Assembly: GCA_005881895.1 (NCBI GenBank)
Contig: VBCG01000060.1
Span: forward strand, 1 to 46,265
Direction: 5' to 3'
Source: Betaproteobacteria bacterium
Lineage (GTDB): Bacteria; Pseudomonadota; Gammaproteobacteria; Burkholderiales; Casimicrobiaceae
DNA length: 46,265 nucleotides
In this document: in pieces, positions 18,089 to 24,397 of the stretch
Layout of the letters: the number at the start of each line of letters is the position of its first letter
Numbering within the stretch: the first letter of the stretch is position 1
Translations under genes and position numbers: made by a program
The notes under the pieces: model-generated
Database searches by the model: none
Seen by the model: the letters and a program-made list of their open reading frames with translations, nothing else
What the model was told of the DNA's origin: nothing

Positions 18089-20485
18089 GTGAAAATGGAG
18101 ATGGAACAGGCAACGCCCGCCGCCAACGCGACGGCCGACGAAACGCGGCGTGAAAAGGAGAGCGTATTTCCGCCGATCCCCGAGGACGCGCTGATCATCC
18201 TGCCGACGCGCAACCTGGTGCTGTTTCCCGGGTTGGTGATGCCAATCAACGTCGGCCGAGAAGCATCGGTCGCCGCCGTCCAGGAAGCCGTGCGAAGCAA
18301 GCGGCGGATCGGCGTCGTCTTGCAGCAGAATGCTGCGACCGAAAACCCGACGCCCGCTGACCTGCATGAAGTCGGGACGGCTGCCGCCATCGTCCGTTAC
18401 CTGACGACGCCCGACGGCACGCATCATCTCGTGTGCCAAGGGCAGCAGCGCTTTCGCATCGTCAAGTTTCTGGACGGCTATCCGTTCCCGGTCGCGCGGG
18501 TCGAGCTCGCGCACGAAACGGACACGATCACGCCCGAGATCGAAGCGCGGATGATTCAGGTAAAAGAGCGCGCCGTCGAAGCGCTGGAGCTCATTCCGCA
18601 AGCGCCGGCCGAGCTTGCCGTCGCGGTGCAGGAGATCAAGCTGCCGGGCGTGCTCGCCGACTTCATCGCCGGCTTGATGGACATCCAGCCGGAGGAAAAG
18701 CAAAGCGTCCTTGAAACGGCCGATTCGCAGCGCCGGCTCGACATGATCTTGAGCCATCTGTTGAGCCGCATCGAGGTGCTCCGCCTGTCGCGCGAGATCA
18801 GCGACCAGACGCAGGAGCGGCTCGCGAAATCGCAACGCGACATGTTGTTGCGCGAGCAGTTGAAGACGATTCACGAGCAGTTGGGCGACGGCGAAGAAGG
18901 CGGCAGCGAGATTGCCGAGCTCACCAAGGCGGTTGACGAAGCCAAGATGCCCGAGGAGGTCGACCAGCACGCGCGCAAGGAGCTTAAACGGCTCGAGCGG
19001 ATGCAAGAGGGCAGCGGCGAGTATCCGATGCTCCGCACGTATCTCGAATGGCTGACGGAAGTGCCGTGGTCGAAGTCGACCGAAGATCACATCGATATCG
19101 CCCGCGCACGCGAGGTGCTGAACGACGACCACTTCGGTCTCGATAAGGTCAAGCGGCGAATCCTCGAGTACCTTGCAGTACGCAAGCTCAATCCGCAAGG
19201 CAAGAGCCCGATTCTTTGCTTCGTCGGACCGCCCGGCGTCGGCAAGACGTCGCTCGGGCAGAGCATCGCGAAGGCGACCGGGCGCAAGTTCGTGCGCGTG
19301 AGCTTGGGCGGCATTCACGATGAAGCGGAAATCCGCGGCCACCGTCGCACCTATGTCGGCGCGCTGCCGGGCAACATCATGCAGGCGATGCGCCGCGCCG
19401 GCGCGCGCAACTGCGTGATGATGCTGGATGAGATCGACAAGCTCGGTCACGGTATTCAGGGCGACCCGTCCGCTGCACTCCTTGAAGTGCTCGATCCGGA
19501 GCAGAACTCAACGTTTCGCGATAACTATCTCGCCGTGCCGTTCGATTTGTCGAAGGTGATGTTCATCTGCACGGCGAACGTGCTCGACACGATTCCGAGC
19601 CCGTTACGTGATCGGATGGAAGTGATCGAGCTTCCCGGCTACACGGAAGCGGAGAAGGCGGAGATCGCGCGCCGCTATCTGATCAAGCGCCAGCTCGAAG
19701 CGAATGGACTCGCTCCGGAGCAATGCGAGCTTTCCGACGCTGCTGTGCATACGATCATCGTCGACTACACACGCGAGGCAGGCGTGCGCAATCTCGAGCG
19801 CACGATCGGCAGCGTGTTTCGCCACGTCGCGATGCAAATTGCCGAAGGCGTCGCGCAGAAGGTGACGATCGGTCCCAACGAGCTTCGCGGCATCCTCGGA
19901 CCGAGAAAATTCGAGAACGAAGTCGCAATGCGCACCAGTCTGCCGGGCGTCGCGACGGGATTGGCATGGACGCCGGTGGGTGGCGACGTCCTCTTCATTG
20001 AAGCGAGCCGCACGCCGGGAAATGGAAAATTGATCCTCACCGGTCAGCTGGGCGATGTGATGAAAGAGAGCGCGCAAACGGCGCTGACGCTGGTCAAAGC
20101 GCGTTCTGCTGAACTCGGTGTGGCGCCGGAGCTATTCGAAAAAAGCGACATTCACGTCCACGTCCCTGCCGGCGCCATTCCGAAGGACGGGCCGAGCGCG
20201 GGCGTTGCGATGTTCACGGCGCTCGCCTCGCTGATGACCAACCGGCCGGTGCGCAGCGACCGCGCGATGACGGGCGAGATCAGCTTGCGCGGGCTTGTGC
20301 TGCCCGTCGGCGGCATCAAGGAAAAGGTGCTCGCTGCGCTTCGCGCGGGGATCAGCACGGTACTTTTGCCGGCGCGCAACAAGACGGATCTCGAGGAGAT
20401 TCCCGAGGATGCGCGCAAGCAGCTTGCGTTTGTCTGGCTGGAGACGGTCAGCGATGCAGTGAACGCGGCGATCGTGCCAAAGTGA
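18089..20485 (+). CDS. lon: ATP-dependent Lon protease
   Basis: A 798-residue cytosolic AAA+ serine protease that degrades misfolded and regulatory proteins. Residues about 35-230 are the Lon N-terminal domain (ALIILPTRNLVLFPGLVMPI). A coiled-coil region follows. The AAA+ module has Walker A GPPGVGKT near 381, Walker B with VMMLDEIDKLGHG near 447, and PSPLRDRMEVI. The protease domain has the catalytic Ser in PKDGPSAG at residue 703 and the dyad Lys in GGIKEKVLAA about 42 residues later. Length is normal for LonA. The GTG at 18089 and the ATGs at 18095 and 18101 are possible starts. It is cotranscribed with hsp20, probably from the RpoH-type promoter. Confidence 0.96.
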   Translation: MKMEMEQATPAANATADETRREKESVFPPIPEDALIILPTRNLVLFPGLVMPINVGREASVAAVQEAVRSKRRIGVVLQQNAATENPTPADLHEVGTAAAIVRYLTTPDGTHHLVCQGQQRFRIVKFLDGYPFPVARVELAHETDTITPEIEARMIQVKERAVEALELIPQAPAELAVAVQEIKLPGVLADFIAGLMDIQPEEKQSVLETADSQRRLDMILSHLLSRIEVLRLSREISDQTQERLAKSQRDMLLREQLKTIHEQLGDGEEGGSEIAELTKAVDEAKMPEEVDQHARKELKRLERMQEGSGEYPMLRTYLEWLTEVPWSKSTEDHIDIARAREVLNDDHFGLDKVKRRILEYLAVRKLNPQGKSPILCFVGPPGVGKTSLGQSIAKATGRKFVRVSLGGIHDEAEIRGHRRTYVGALPGNIMQAMRRAGARNCVMMLDEIDKLGHGIQGDPSAALLEVLDPEQNSTFRDNYLAVPFDLSKVMFICTANVLDTIPSPLRDRMEVIELPGYTEAEKAEIARRYLIKRQLEANGLAPEQCELSDAAVHTIIVDYTREAGVRNLERTIGSVFRHVAMQIAEGVAQKVTIGPNELRGILGPRKFENEVAMRTSLPGVATGLAWTPVGGDVLFIEASRTPGNGKLILTGQLGDVMKESAQTALTLVKARSAELGVAPELFEKSDIHVHVPAGAIPKDGPSAGVAMFTALASLMTNRPVRSDRAMTGEISLRGLVLPVGGIKEKVLAALRAGISTVLLPARNKTDLEEIPEDARKQLAFVWLETVSDAVNAAIVPK

Positions 20486-20499
20486 TATTTGTCGACAAA

Positions 20500-21093
20500 A
20501 TGAAGCAACTAAAGCACGCATTCGCCATCGCGCTCGTCGCCGCGGCACAGTTATCGCTCTCCAACAGCGCCGACGCGCAATTCAGCTCCAAGCCGGAAGC
20601 AGTCGCGCCGTACGCGGCGACGTTGACCGTGGTGGTCGATGCGATGTTGAAGCTGGCCGACGTCGGTCCCGATGATTTCGTCGTCGATCTCGGCTCGGGT
20701 GACGGGCGCATCGTCATCGCCGCGGCAACCAGGTTCAAAGCACGTCGCGGGCTCGGCGTCGATATCGAACCGAACCTCGTCAAATTTTCCAGCGATAGCG
20801 CCGCGCAAGCGGGCGTTGCCGATCGCGTGAAGTTTCGCGAAGAGGATTTGTTCAAGACCGACGTCAGCGAAGCGACCGTCGTGACGGTCTACCTGTTGCC
20901 ACGCGCGATGCCGCCGCTCGAACAAAAATTGTTGGCCGAGCTCAAGCCCGGAACGCGCGTCGTGGTGCAGGATTATCCGTTTCCAACGTGGCGTGCCGAG
21001 CGTGTGGTCGAGCTCAAGACACCCGACAAGGAAACGAGCGCGGGCTTGCCCTACGCGCAGCTCTATCTATACAAGGTCCCCGCGCGGAAATAG
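20500..21093 (+). CDS. exported class I SAM-dependent methyltransferase-like protein
   Basis: A 197-residue protein with a signal peptide (MKQLKHAFAIALVAAAQLSLSNSADAQ) and a Rossmann-type methyltransferase fold. Motif I is VVDLGSGDGRIVIAAA, motif II is the acidic GLGVDIEP, and FREEDLF resembles the adenine-contact region. The SAM-binding residues look intact. A periplasmic methyltransferase would lack an obvious supply of SAM, so either the leader acts as an anchor or the fold serves another purpose. A GTG at 20482 would overlap the lon stop codon by four bases (GTGA) and add six residues. The tight spacing suggests readthrough from lon. Similar exported methyltransferase-like proteins are annotated widely in proteobacteria without a known substrate. 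Confidence 0.8.
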   Translation: MKQLKHAFAIALVAAAQLSLSNSADAQFSSKPEAVAPYAATLTVVVDAMLKLADVGPDDFVVDLGSGDGRIVIAAATRFKARRGLGVDIEPNLVKFSSDSAAQAGVADRVKFREEDLFKTDVSEATVVTVYLLPRAMPPLEQKLLAELKPGTRVVVQDYPFPTWRAERVVELKTPDKETSAGLPYAQLYLYKVPARK

Positions 21094-21099
21094 CGCCAG

Positions 21100-21297
21100 T
21101 CAGCCCGTGGCGGCGGTAACGCGCCAAATCGCATTACCGACGTCGTCGGCAACGAGCAGTGCGCCACGCTTGTCGATTGCTACGCCGACCGGCCGGCCCA
21201 TCGCCTCGCCGGCATTGTTTACGAAACCGGTGAGCACGTCGCGCTCGCGGAGTTGAAGCGATCGGTAATTTTCGTCATGGCCGGCTCGCCGTTGGGA
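21100..21297 (-). pseudogene. C-terminal remnant of a PQQ-dependent sorbosone/glucose dehydrogenase-type gene
   Basis: About 65 codons on the minus strand read as the end of a beta-propeller sugar dehydrogenase. The key phrases are [36 protein letters not shown] and IWRVT, followed by a TGA at 21100-21102. This is the well-conserved final blade of the L-sorbosone dehydrogenase/YliI-type family. Upstream the frame meets an in-frame TGA at 21298-21300, and nothing further of the gene (normally 370-450 codons) is present. No start codon or ribosome site suits the fragment. It is therefore a deletion remnant, and the deletion point is near 21300. The fragment converges with the exported methyltransferase gene, seven bases apart. 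Confidence 0.75.
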
Positions 21298-21470
21298 TCA
21301 AAATTGGATCGAGTCGGTCACCGGGAGCTTCGCGGAAAGGACTGTTGCAAAAGCGTCTCAATCGTTGCTGCTTGTACACTATATTTGGTATCGGGTATGG
21401 CCAGTAGCCACAATATGTTGTAAGTTCGCGTCCAATGGCCCCAACGCACGACCATGGGCAGAAAAATGGA
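21298..21470. other. gene-less, relatively A+T-rich stretch
   Basis: No coding region or RNA gene was recognised. The central part (about 21370-21425) is markedly richer in A and T than its surroundings. It contains loosely mirrored ACACTATATTTGG and CCACAATATGTTGT. It begins where the dehydrogenase remnant breaks off, so it may be the scar of a deletion or insertion. Confidence 0.4.
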
Positions 21471-21496
21471 AAGGCCCCGCCGGCACGCGGGGCCTT
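21471..21496. terminator. perfect 10-bp hairpin, terminator-like
   Basis: AAGGCCCCGC and GCGGGGCCTT pair perfectly around a six-base loop. On the minus strand it is followed by TCCATTTTTC, and on the plus strand by TCGTCCTC. It therefore looks better as a minus-strand terminator, although no minus-strand gene ends directly before it. Confidence 0.55.
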
Positions 21497-21601
21497 TCGT
21501 CCTCATGAAGCACGGAAATCGATGACGGAACCGAGCAAGACATCGCTCGATGTCAACGATGTAGCGCAGTTCCCGCTGGGACGAAGCGCGACGGGGGTGG
21601 C

Positions 21602-21742
21602 ATGATGGTATCGACGTGGTGGCTGATGGTGGCGTTCGTGGTCGGCATCTATGCGGGCGTCTCGCTGATGGCGGTTCTCTACTTTGCGTCGCGCGAAACC
21701 GACGACGTCGCGGATTTGCCGGACATCATGCATCGATCGTAG
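21602..21742 (+). CDS. very small single-span membrane protein
   Basis: A 46-residue open frame: a hydrophobic helix (WWLMVAFVVGIYAGVSLMAVLYFA) followed by a short acidic tail (SRETDDVADLPDIMHRS). The layout of helix then acidic tail resembles small membrane proteins annotated next to phage or plasmid genes, but no specific family is claimed. GGGGGTGG lies just before the ATGATG start. A 27-codon frame beginning at 21522 (MTEPSKTSLDVNDVAQF...) ends in TGA overlapping the second base of this start, which would allow coupled translation. That upstream frame may be a leader peptide or chance. A terminator follows at 21796. Confidence 0.5.
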   Translation: MMVSTWWLMVAFVVGIYAGVSLMAVLYFASRETDDVADLPDIMHRS

Positions 21743-21795
21743 CGTTCCGGCAGGTCACTCACCGGCGTCGACACGGACGTCGGTGGTGCTGATTG

Positions 21796-21830
21796 GGGCC
21801 GCGCCCGAGAGGGAAGCGGCCCTTTGTCTT
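21796..21830 (+). terminator. bidirectional terminator between convergent small genes
   Basis: GGGCCGC (21796-21802) pairs with GCGGCCC (21816-21822) around a 13-base loop, followed on the plus strand by TTTGTCTTT. It lies between the ends of the 46-residue plus-strand gene and the 53-residue minus-strand gene, which supports both as real transcription units. Confidence 0.6.
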
Positions 21831-21991
21831 TACGCGGGGACTTTATCGCGCTCTTCGACGGGCTTGGCCGGTTCCTCGGTCTTCGCCGGAGCGGGCGTGA
21901 CCTGCTTGTTCAATGCATCAATGTTTTCCTGTGTTTTACGGAGCTGCTTTGCGCGCACTTTCTCGAACCATCCACTGTATTCGTAACACAT
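21830..21991 (-). CDS. small protein with MCYEYS N-terminus
   Basis: A 53-residue protein. It starts MCYEYSGWFEKVRAKQLRKT, continues as an amphipathic helix, and ends in a Pro/Ala/Lys/Glu-rich tail (PAPAKTEEPAKPVEERDK). AAGGAG five bases before the ATG is a near-perfect ribosome site, and it excludes the longer frame from 22027. Short proteins with this N-terminal signature, aromatic residues plus one Cys and then a charged helix, occur as conserved hypotheticals in betaproteobacteria. This is recalled, not searched. The single N-terminal Cys could bind metal or form a dimer. No function is known. Confidence 0.7.
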   Translation of the reverse strand: MCYEYSGWFEKVRAKQLRKTQENIDALNKQVTPAPAKTEEPAKPVEERDKVPA

Positions 21992-22084
21992 GGCGACTCC
22001 TTTTCCGTAAGTCGAGTCTCCCTGCATGTCGTTCGAGTTATGCAGTCGATGCTACGCTGCGACTCTAGCGATATCAAGCACCCG

Positions 22085-22101
22085 CTATGCGATTTGCATA
22101 G
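22085..22101. repeat. CTATGC/GCATAG inverted repeat
   Basis: CTATGC-GATTT-GCATAG is a perfect 6-bp dyad with a 5-base centre, between the 53-residue gene and the end of the cbp operon. It could be an operator for the small gene or a weak transcript end. Nothing decides between these. Confidence 0.35.
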
Positions 22102-22117
22102 TTGACTTCGCGTTTTC

Positions 22118-22261
22118 CTACATCGGAATCAGATTCCGCCGACCGATTCGCGCATCGATCAAGCGGATAGTACGAACCATGGCAGGAACCTCCCGGTGCA
22201 CTGTTTTGGTCGACGGGTCCACAACGGTCGCATTCACAGGGATGTTTCCTGCCATTCCCAT
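22118..22261 (-). CDS. possible small third gene of the cbp operon
   Basis: A 47-codon frame (MGMAGNIPVNATVVDPSTK ... RRNLIPM). It begins one base after the cbpM stop codon, with GGCGGTGA just ahead of its ATG. The position suggests translational coupling. The protein has no membrane segment, no Cys and no recognised motif. An internal ATG preceded by GGGAGG would give a 19-residue version. Its tight placement is the only real argument for it, and it may be chance. Confidence 0.3.
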   Translation of the reverse strand: MGMAGNIPVNATVVDPSTKTVHREVPAMVRTIRLIDARIGRRNLIPM

Positions 22262-22262
22262 T

Positions 22263-22565
22263 TCACCGCCGCGCTTCGCGTAACCGCGTCTCAAGCGCTT
22301 CGATTCGCTGCATGAGCCGCAGCACGACGGCGAGCGCATGCGTATCGTCCAGGGCGAACTCCTCCCGTAGCCTATAAGCTGTGCGCGCAACGACGACGCA
22401 GCGCGCGCTGAATGTCCACTCGGTCACATCGATCGGCGAAAACGCGCCGCATTCGATCAATTCACGCAATTCATGCTCTGAGAGACCCGAGCGCTCGGCG
22501 ATCTGCACGAGCGTCACGACATCGTTCTCCTCGAGAAACGTTGCTTCGGCGATTTCGACGTTCAT
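22263..22565 (-). CDS. cbpM: chaperone modulator CbpM
   Basis: A 100-residue MerR-like protein. The N-terminus [44 protein letters not shown] holds the helix-turn-helix-like region of Cbp[26 protein letters not shown] and a C-terminal helix [18 protein letters not shown] follow. CbpM binds the J domain of CbpA and inhibits both its DNA binding and its co-chaperone activity. Its start overlaps the cbpA stop codon by four bases (ATGA), the usual arrangement. Length equals that of the E. coli protein (about 101 residues). Confidence 0.93.
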   Translation of the reverse strand: MNVEIAEATFLEENDVVTLVQIAERSGLSEHELRELIECGAFSPIDVTEWTFSARCVVVARTAYRLREEFALDDTHALAVVLRLMQRIEALETRLREARR

Positions 22566-23497
22566 CGCGGAGCCTCCTGTTCGAACTGTGCGCGTGGATT
22601 GAAGCTCGACGCGTTGGCGAGTTGCCGATACAACTCACGCTGACGCTCATCGACGACCGTTGGGACCGCGATCTGTACGTTGGCGTATAAGTGGCCCGCC
22701 GTTCCGTCGGGTCGTTTCAAACCGCGGCCGCCAAGCCGCAGCTTTTGACCCGCGCGAGTCCCGGGCGGCACTTTGAGCGAAACGGTTCCCCCAGGCGTCG
22801 GCATCTCAACGCTCGTGCCTAGCACCGCTTCCCACGGCGCGAGCGGAAGATCCATATACAGATCGAGACCTTCCGCGCGATAGAGCGGATGCGACTCGAC
22901 GCTGATATCGAGATACAAGTCGCCGTCGCGGCCGCCGCGCAAACCTTTGCCGCCCTTGCCGGGAACGCGGAGCTTCTGTCCATCGACGACGCCGGGCGGA
23001 ATGCGCACCTTGAGTCGATGCGGCACCCGTTTCGCGTTGCCCTGCTCGTCGTATTCGACCGCAATCAGGTCCAGTTCGATCTCCGCCCCGGCATACGCTT
23101 GATCGAATGCCAAACGGACCATTGCTTCATAGTCCGCGCCGCGAATAGGTCCGGGGCCTTGCCTGCTCCGTCGTCCTGCGAGCCCCGCGAAGAGATCGGC
23201 CAAGTCGAGATCGTCGAACGAGAACTGCGCGCCGCCGAATGACTGTTGCCAATCAGGCGGCGGCCGGAACTCTTCACCGGTCGAATGACGACCGAGCTGG
23301 TCGTACGCGGCGCGCTTTTCCGGGTCCTTCAGCGTTTCATACGCCTCGCCGACCTCCTTGAATTTCTCCTCGGCGTCGGCCTCCTTCGATACATCGGGAT
23401 GGTATTTGCGCGCGAGCTTGCGATATGCCTTCTTGATCTCGTCTTCAGTCGCGCCGCGTTCGACGCCGAGGGTCGCGTAGTAGTCCTTGTATTTCAT
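22562..23497 (-). CDS. cbpA: curved-DNA-binding J-domain co-chaperone CbpA
   Basis: A 311-residue DnaJ-class protein. The J domain occupies residues 1-70 ([34 protein letters not shown], with HPD near 32-34). A linker follows ([15 protein letters not shown]). Two C-terminal substrate-binding domains then include [19 protein letters not shown] and [20 protein letters not shown]. The zinc-finger domain of DnaJ is absent, as expected for CbpA. It works with DnaK as a co-chaperone and binds curved DNA in stationary phase. It is the first gene of the operon cbpA-cbpM, divergent from the PadR regulator across 136 bases that contain a perfect palindrome. No sigma-32 element was seen ahead of it. Confidence 0.94.
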   Translation of the reverse strand: MKYKDYYATLGVERGATEDEIKKAYRKLARKYHPDVSKEADAEEKFKEVGEAYETLKDPEKRAAYDQLGRHSTGEEFRPPPDWQQSFGGAQFSFDDLDLADLFAGLAGRRSRQGPGPIRGADYEAMVRLAFDQAYAGAEIELDLIAVEYDEQGNAKRVPHRLKVRIPPGVVDGQKLRVPGKGGKGLRGGRDGDLYLDISVESHPLYRAEGLDLYMDLPLAPWEAVLGTSVEMPTPGGTVSLKVPPGTRAGQKLRLGGRGLKRPDGTAGHLYANVQIAVPTVVDERQRELYRQLANASSFNPRAQFEQEAPR

Positions 23498-23598
23498 TGA
23501 TGGACCCTTCGTAGGGCAGGCTCATTGAATCATCTACGGTTTGTCATTCCCACGCCAACTATCGGCGGGCGTCCCGACACTTGACCTAGAAGCTGGCT

Positions 23599-23612
23599 AT
23601 ATCGTACGATAT
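23599..23612. promoter_or_regulatory. palindromic operator candidate between cbpA and padR
   Basis: ATATCGTACGATAT is a perfect 14-bp palindrome, 22 bases before the PadR start codon and about 100 bases before cbpA. PadR-family regulators of the YqjI type bind A+T-rich palindromes in their own promoter regions. Position and symmetry fit autoregulation, and possible control of cbpA. The site does not match the ATGT-N8-ACAT form of classical PadR. Confidence 0.6.
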
Positions 23613-23633
23613 GTTTTTTGATAATGACCGGAG

Positions 23634-24287
23634 ATGGCGATGCATCACGGATTTGCAAGATGGTTTGGAGAAGCGCGGCGCTGCGGTCCTCGCATGGGCG
23701 GACGGCCTTTTGGGTTCTTCGGCGGCATGATGGGGCGTGGCGGACGCGGGATTCACGGGTTTCGGGCCGGGCGCAAGCTCGGCGCGGACGATCTGCAGCT
23801 CGTCATTCTGGCGCTGCTCGAAGAAAAGCCTCGTCACGGGTATGAAATCATCAGGGCACTCGAGGAGCGTTCGGGCGGCTTCTATAGCCCGAGCCCTGGA
23901 ATGGTGTATCCCGCCCTCACCTATCTCGAAGAGCTCGGCTACGCGGTCGTCGAGGCCGAAGGCACAAAGAAACTCTACCGGATCACCGACGACGGCCGGC
24001 GTCATCTTGACGAACGGCGCGCATTCGCCGAAGCGATCTTTGCGCAACTGCGCTGGATCGGCAGCAAGATGGAGCATGTCCGGCGGGCATTCGAGGGGGA
24101 TAACGCGGCATCGGCGACCGACACCGATTCAGCACCGCGGCATGGATTCGGCACGCCGTTGAACGACGCGCGCCGCGTTCTGCGCGCTGCGCTCATCTCG
24201 AAGTTCGACGCCGGCTCCGACGAGCAGAACCGCGTCGCGGAAATTCTTCGTCGCGCCGCCGACGAGATTGTCGGCAAGAAGCGCTGA
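23634..24287 (+). CDS. PadR-family transcriptional regulator, YqjI-like
   Basis: A 217-residue regulator. The first 48 residues are rich in Gly, Met, Arg and Phe with scattered His and one Cys (MAMHHGFARWFGEARRCGPR...). A PadR winged helix follows (DDLQLVILALLEEKPRHGYEIIRALEERSGG), then FYSPSPGMVYPALTYLEELGYAVV and KKLYRITDDGRRHLDE. The SPSPG(M/V)(V/I)YP signature and the unusual N-terminal extension resemble E. coli YqjI, where a His/Cys-rich extension senses nickel. Here the extension has fewer His and Cys, so metal sensing is uncertain. The C-terminal part is a dimerisation helix region. No siderophore-reductase (yqjH-like) gene is adjacent. A perfect palindrome lies just upstream. Confidence 0.88.
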   Translation: MAMHHGFARWFGEARRCGPRMGGRPFGFFGGMMGRGGRGIHGFRAGRKLGADDLQLVILALLEEKPRHGYEIIRALEERSGGFYSPSPGMVYPALTYLEELGYAVVEAEGTKKLYRITDDGRRHLDERRAFAEAIFAQLRWIGSKMEHVRRAFEGDNAASATDTDSAPRHGFGTPLNDARRVLRAALISKFDAGSDEQNRVAEILRRAADEIVGKKR

Positions 24288-24300
24288 TCCGGATGCTGTA

Positions 24301-24390
24301 CCCCACGCTTGCGGCTATCGCCGCTACGCTCTGCCCTCTGCCCCCGGAAGGGGAGTAATTCGCGCCTTGGGACGGCCCTGCGGCGCCCAT
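24301..24390 (-). repeat. dispersed intergenic repeat, full copy A
   Basis: Read on the minus strand the element starts GGGCGCCGCAGGGCCGTCCC, contains GAATTAC, a C4/G4 hairpin and AGCGGCGATAGCCGCAAGCG, and ends in TGGGG. It closely matches copy B at 31193-31271, apart from an 11-base difference after the hairpin. It lies eight bases past the amidohydrolase stop codon and 13 bases past the padR stop codon, so it fills the convergent gap. Confidence 0.75.
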
Positions 24391-24397
24391 AGGCGTC

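Noticed and set aside
17957-19450. Minus-strand open frame of 497 codons antisense to lon
   Set aside because: Long only because of the G+C-rich codon use of lon. Its composition shows no fold or motif, while lon itself is certain.
21318-21506. Minus-strand open frame across the terminator-like hairpin
   Set aside because: It reads through a perfect hairpin and has no ribosome site or recognisable sequence.
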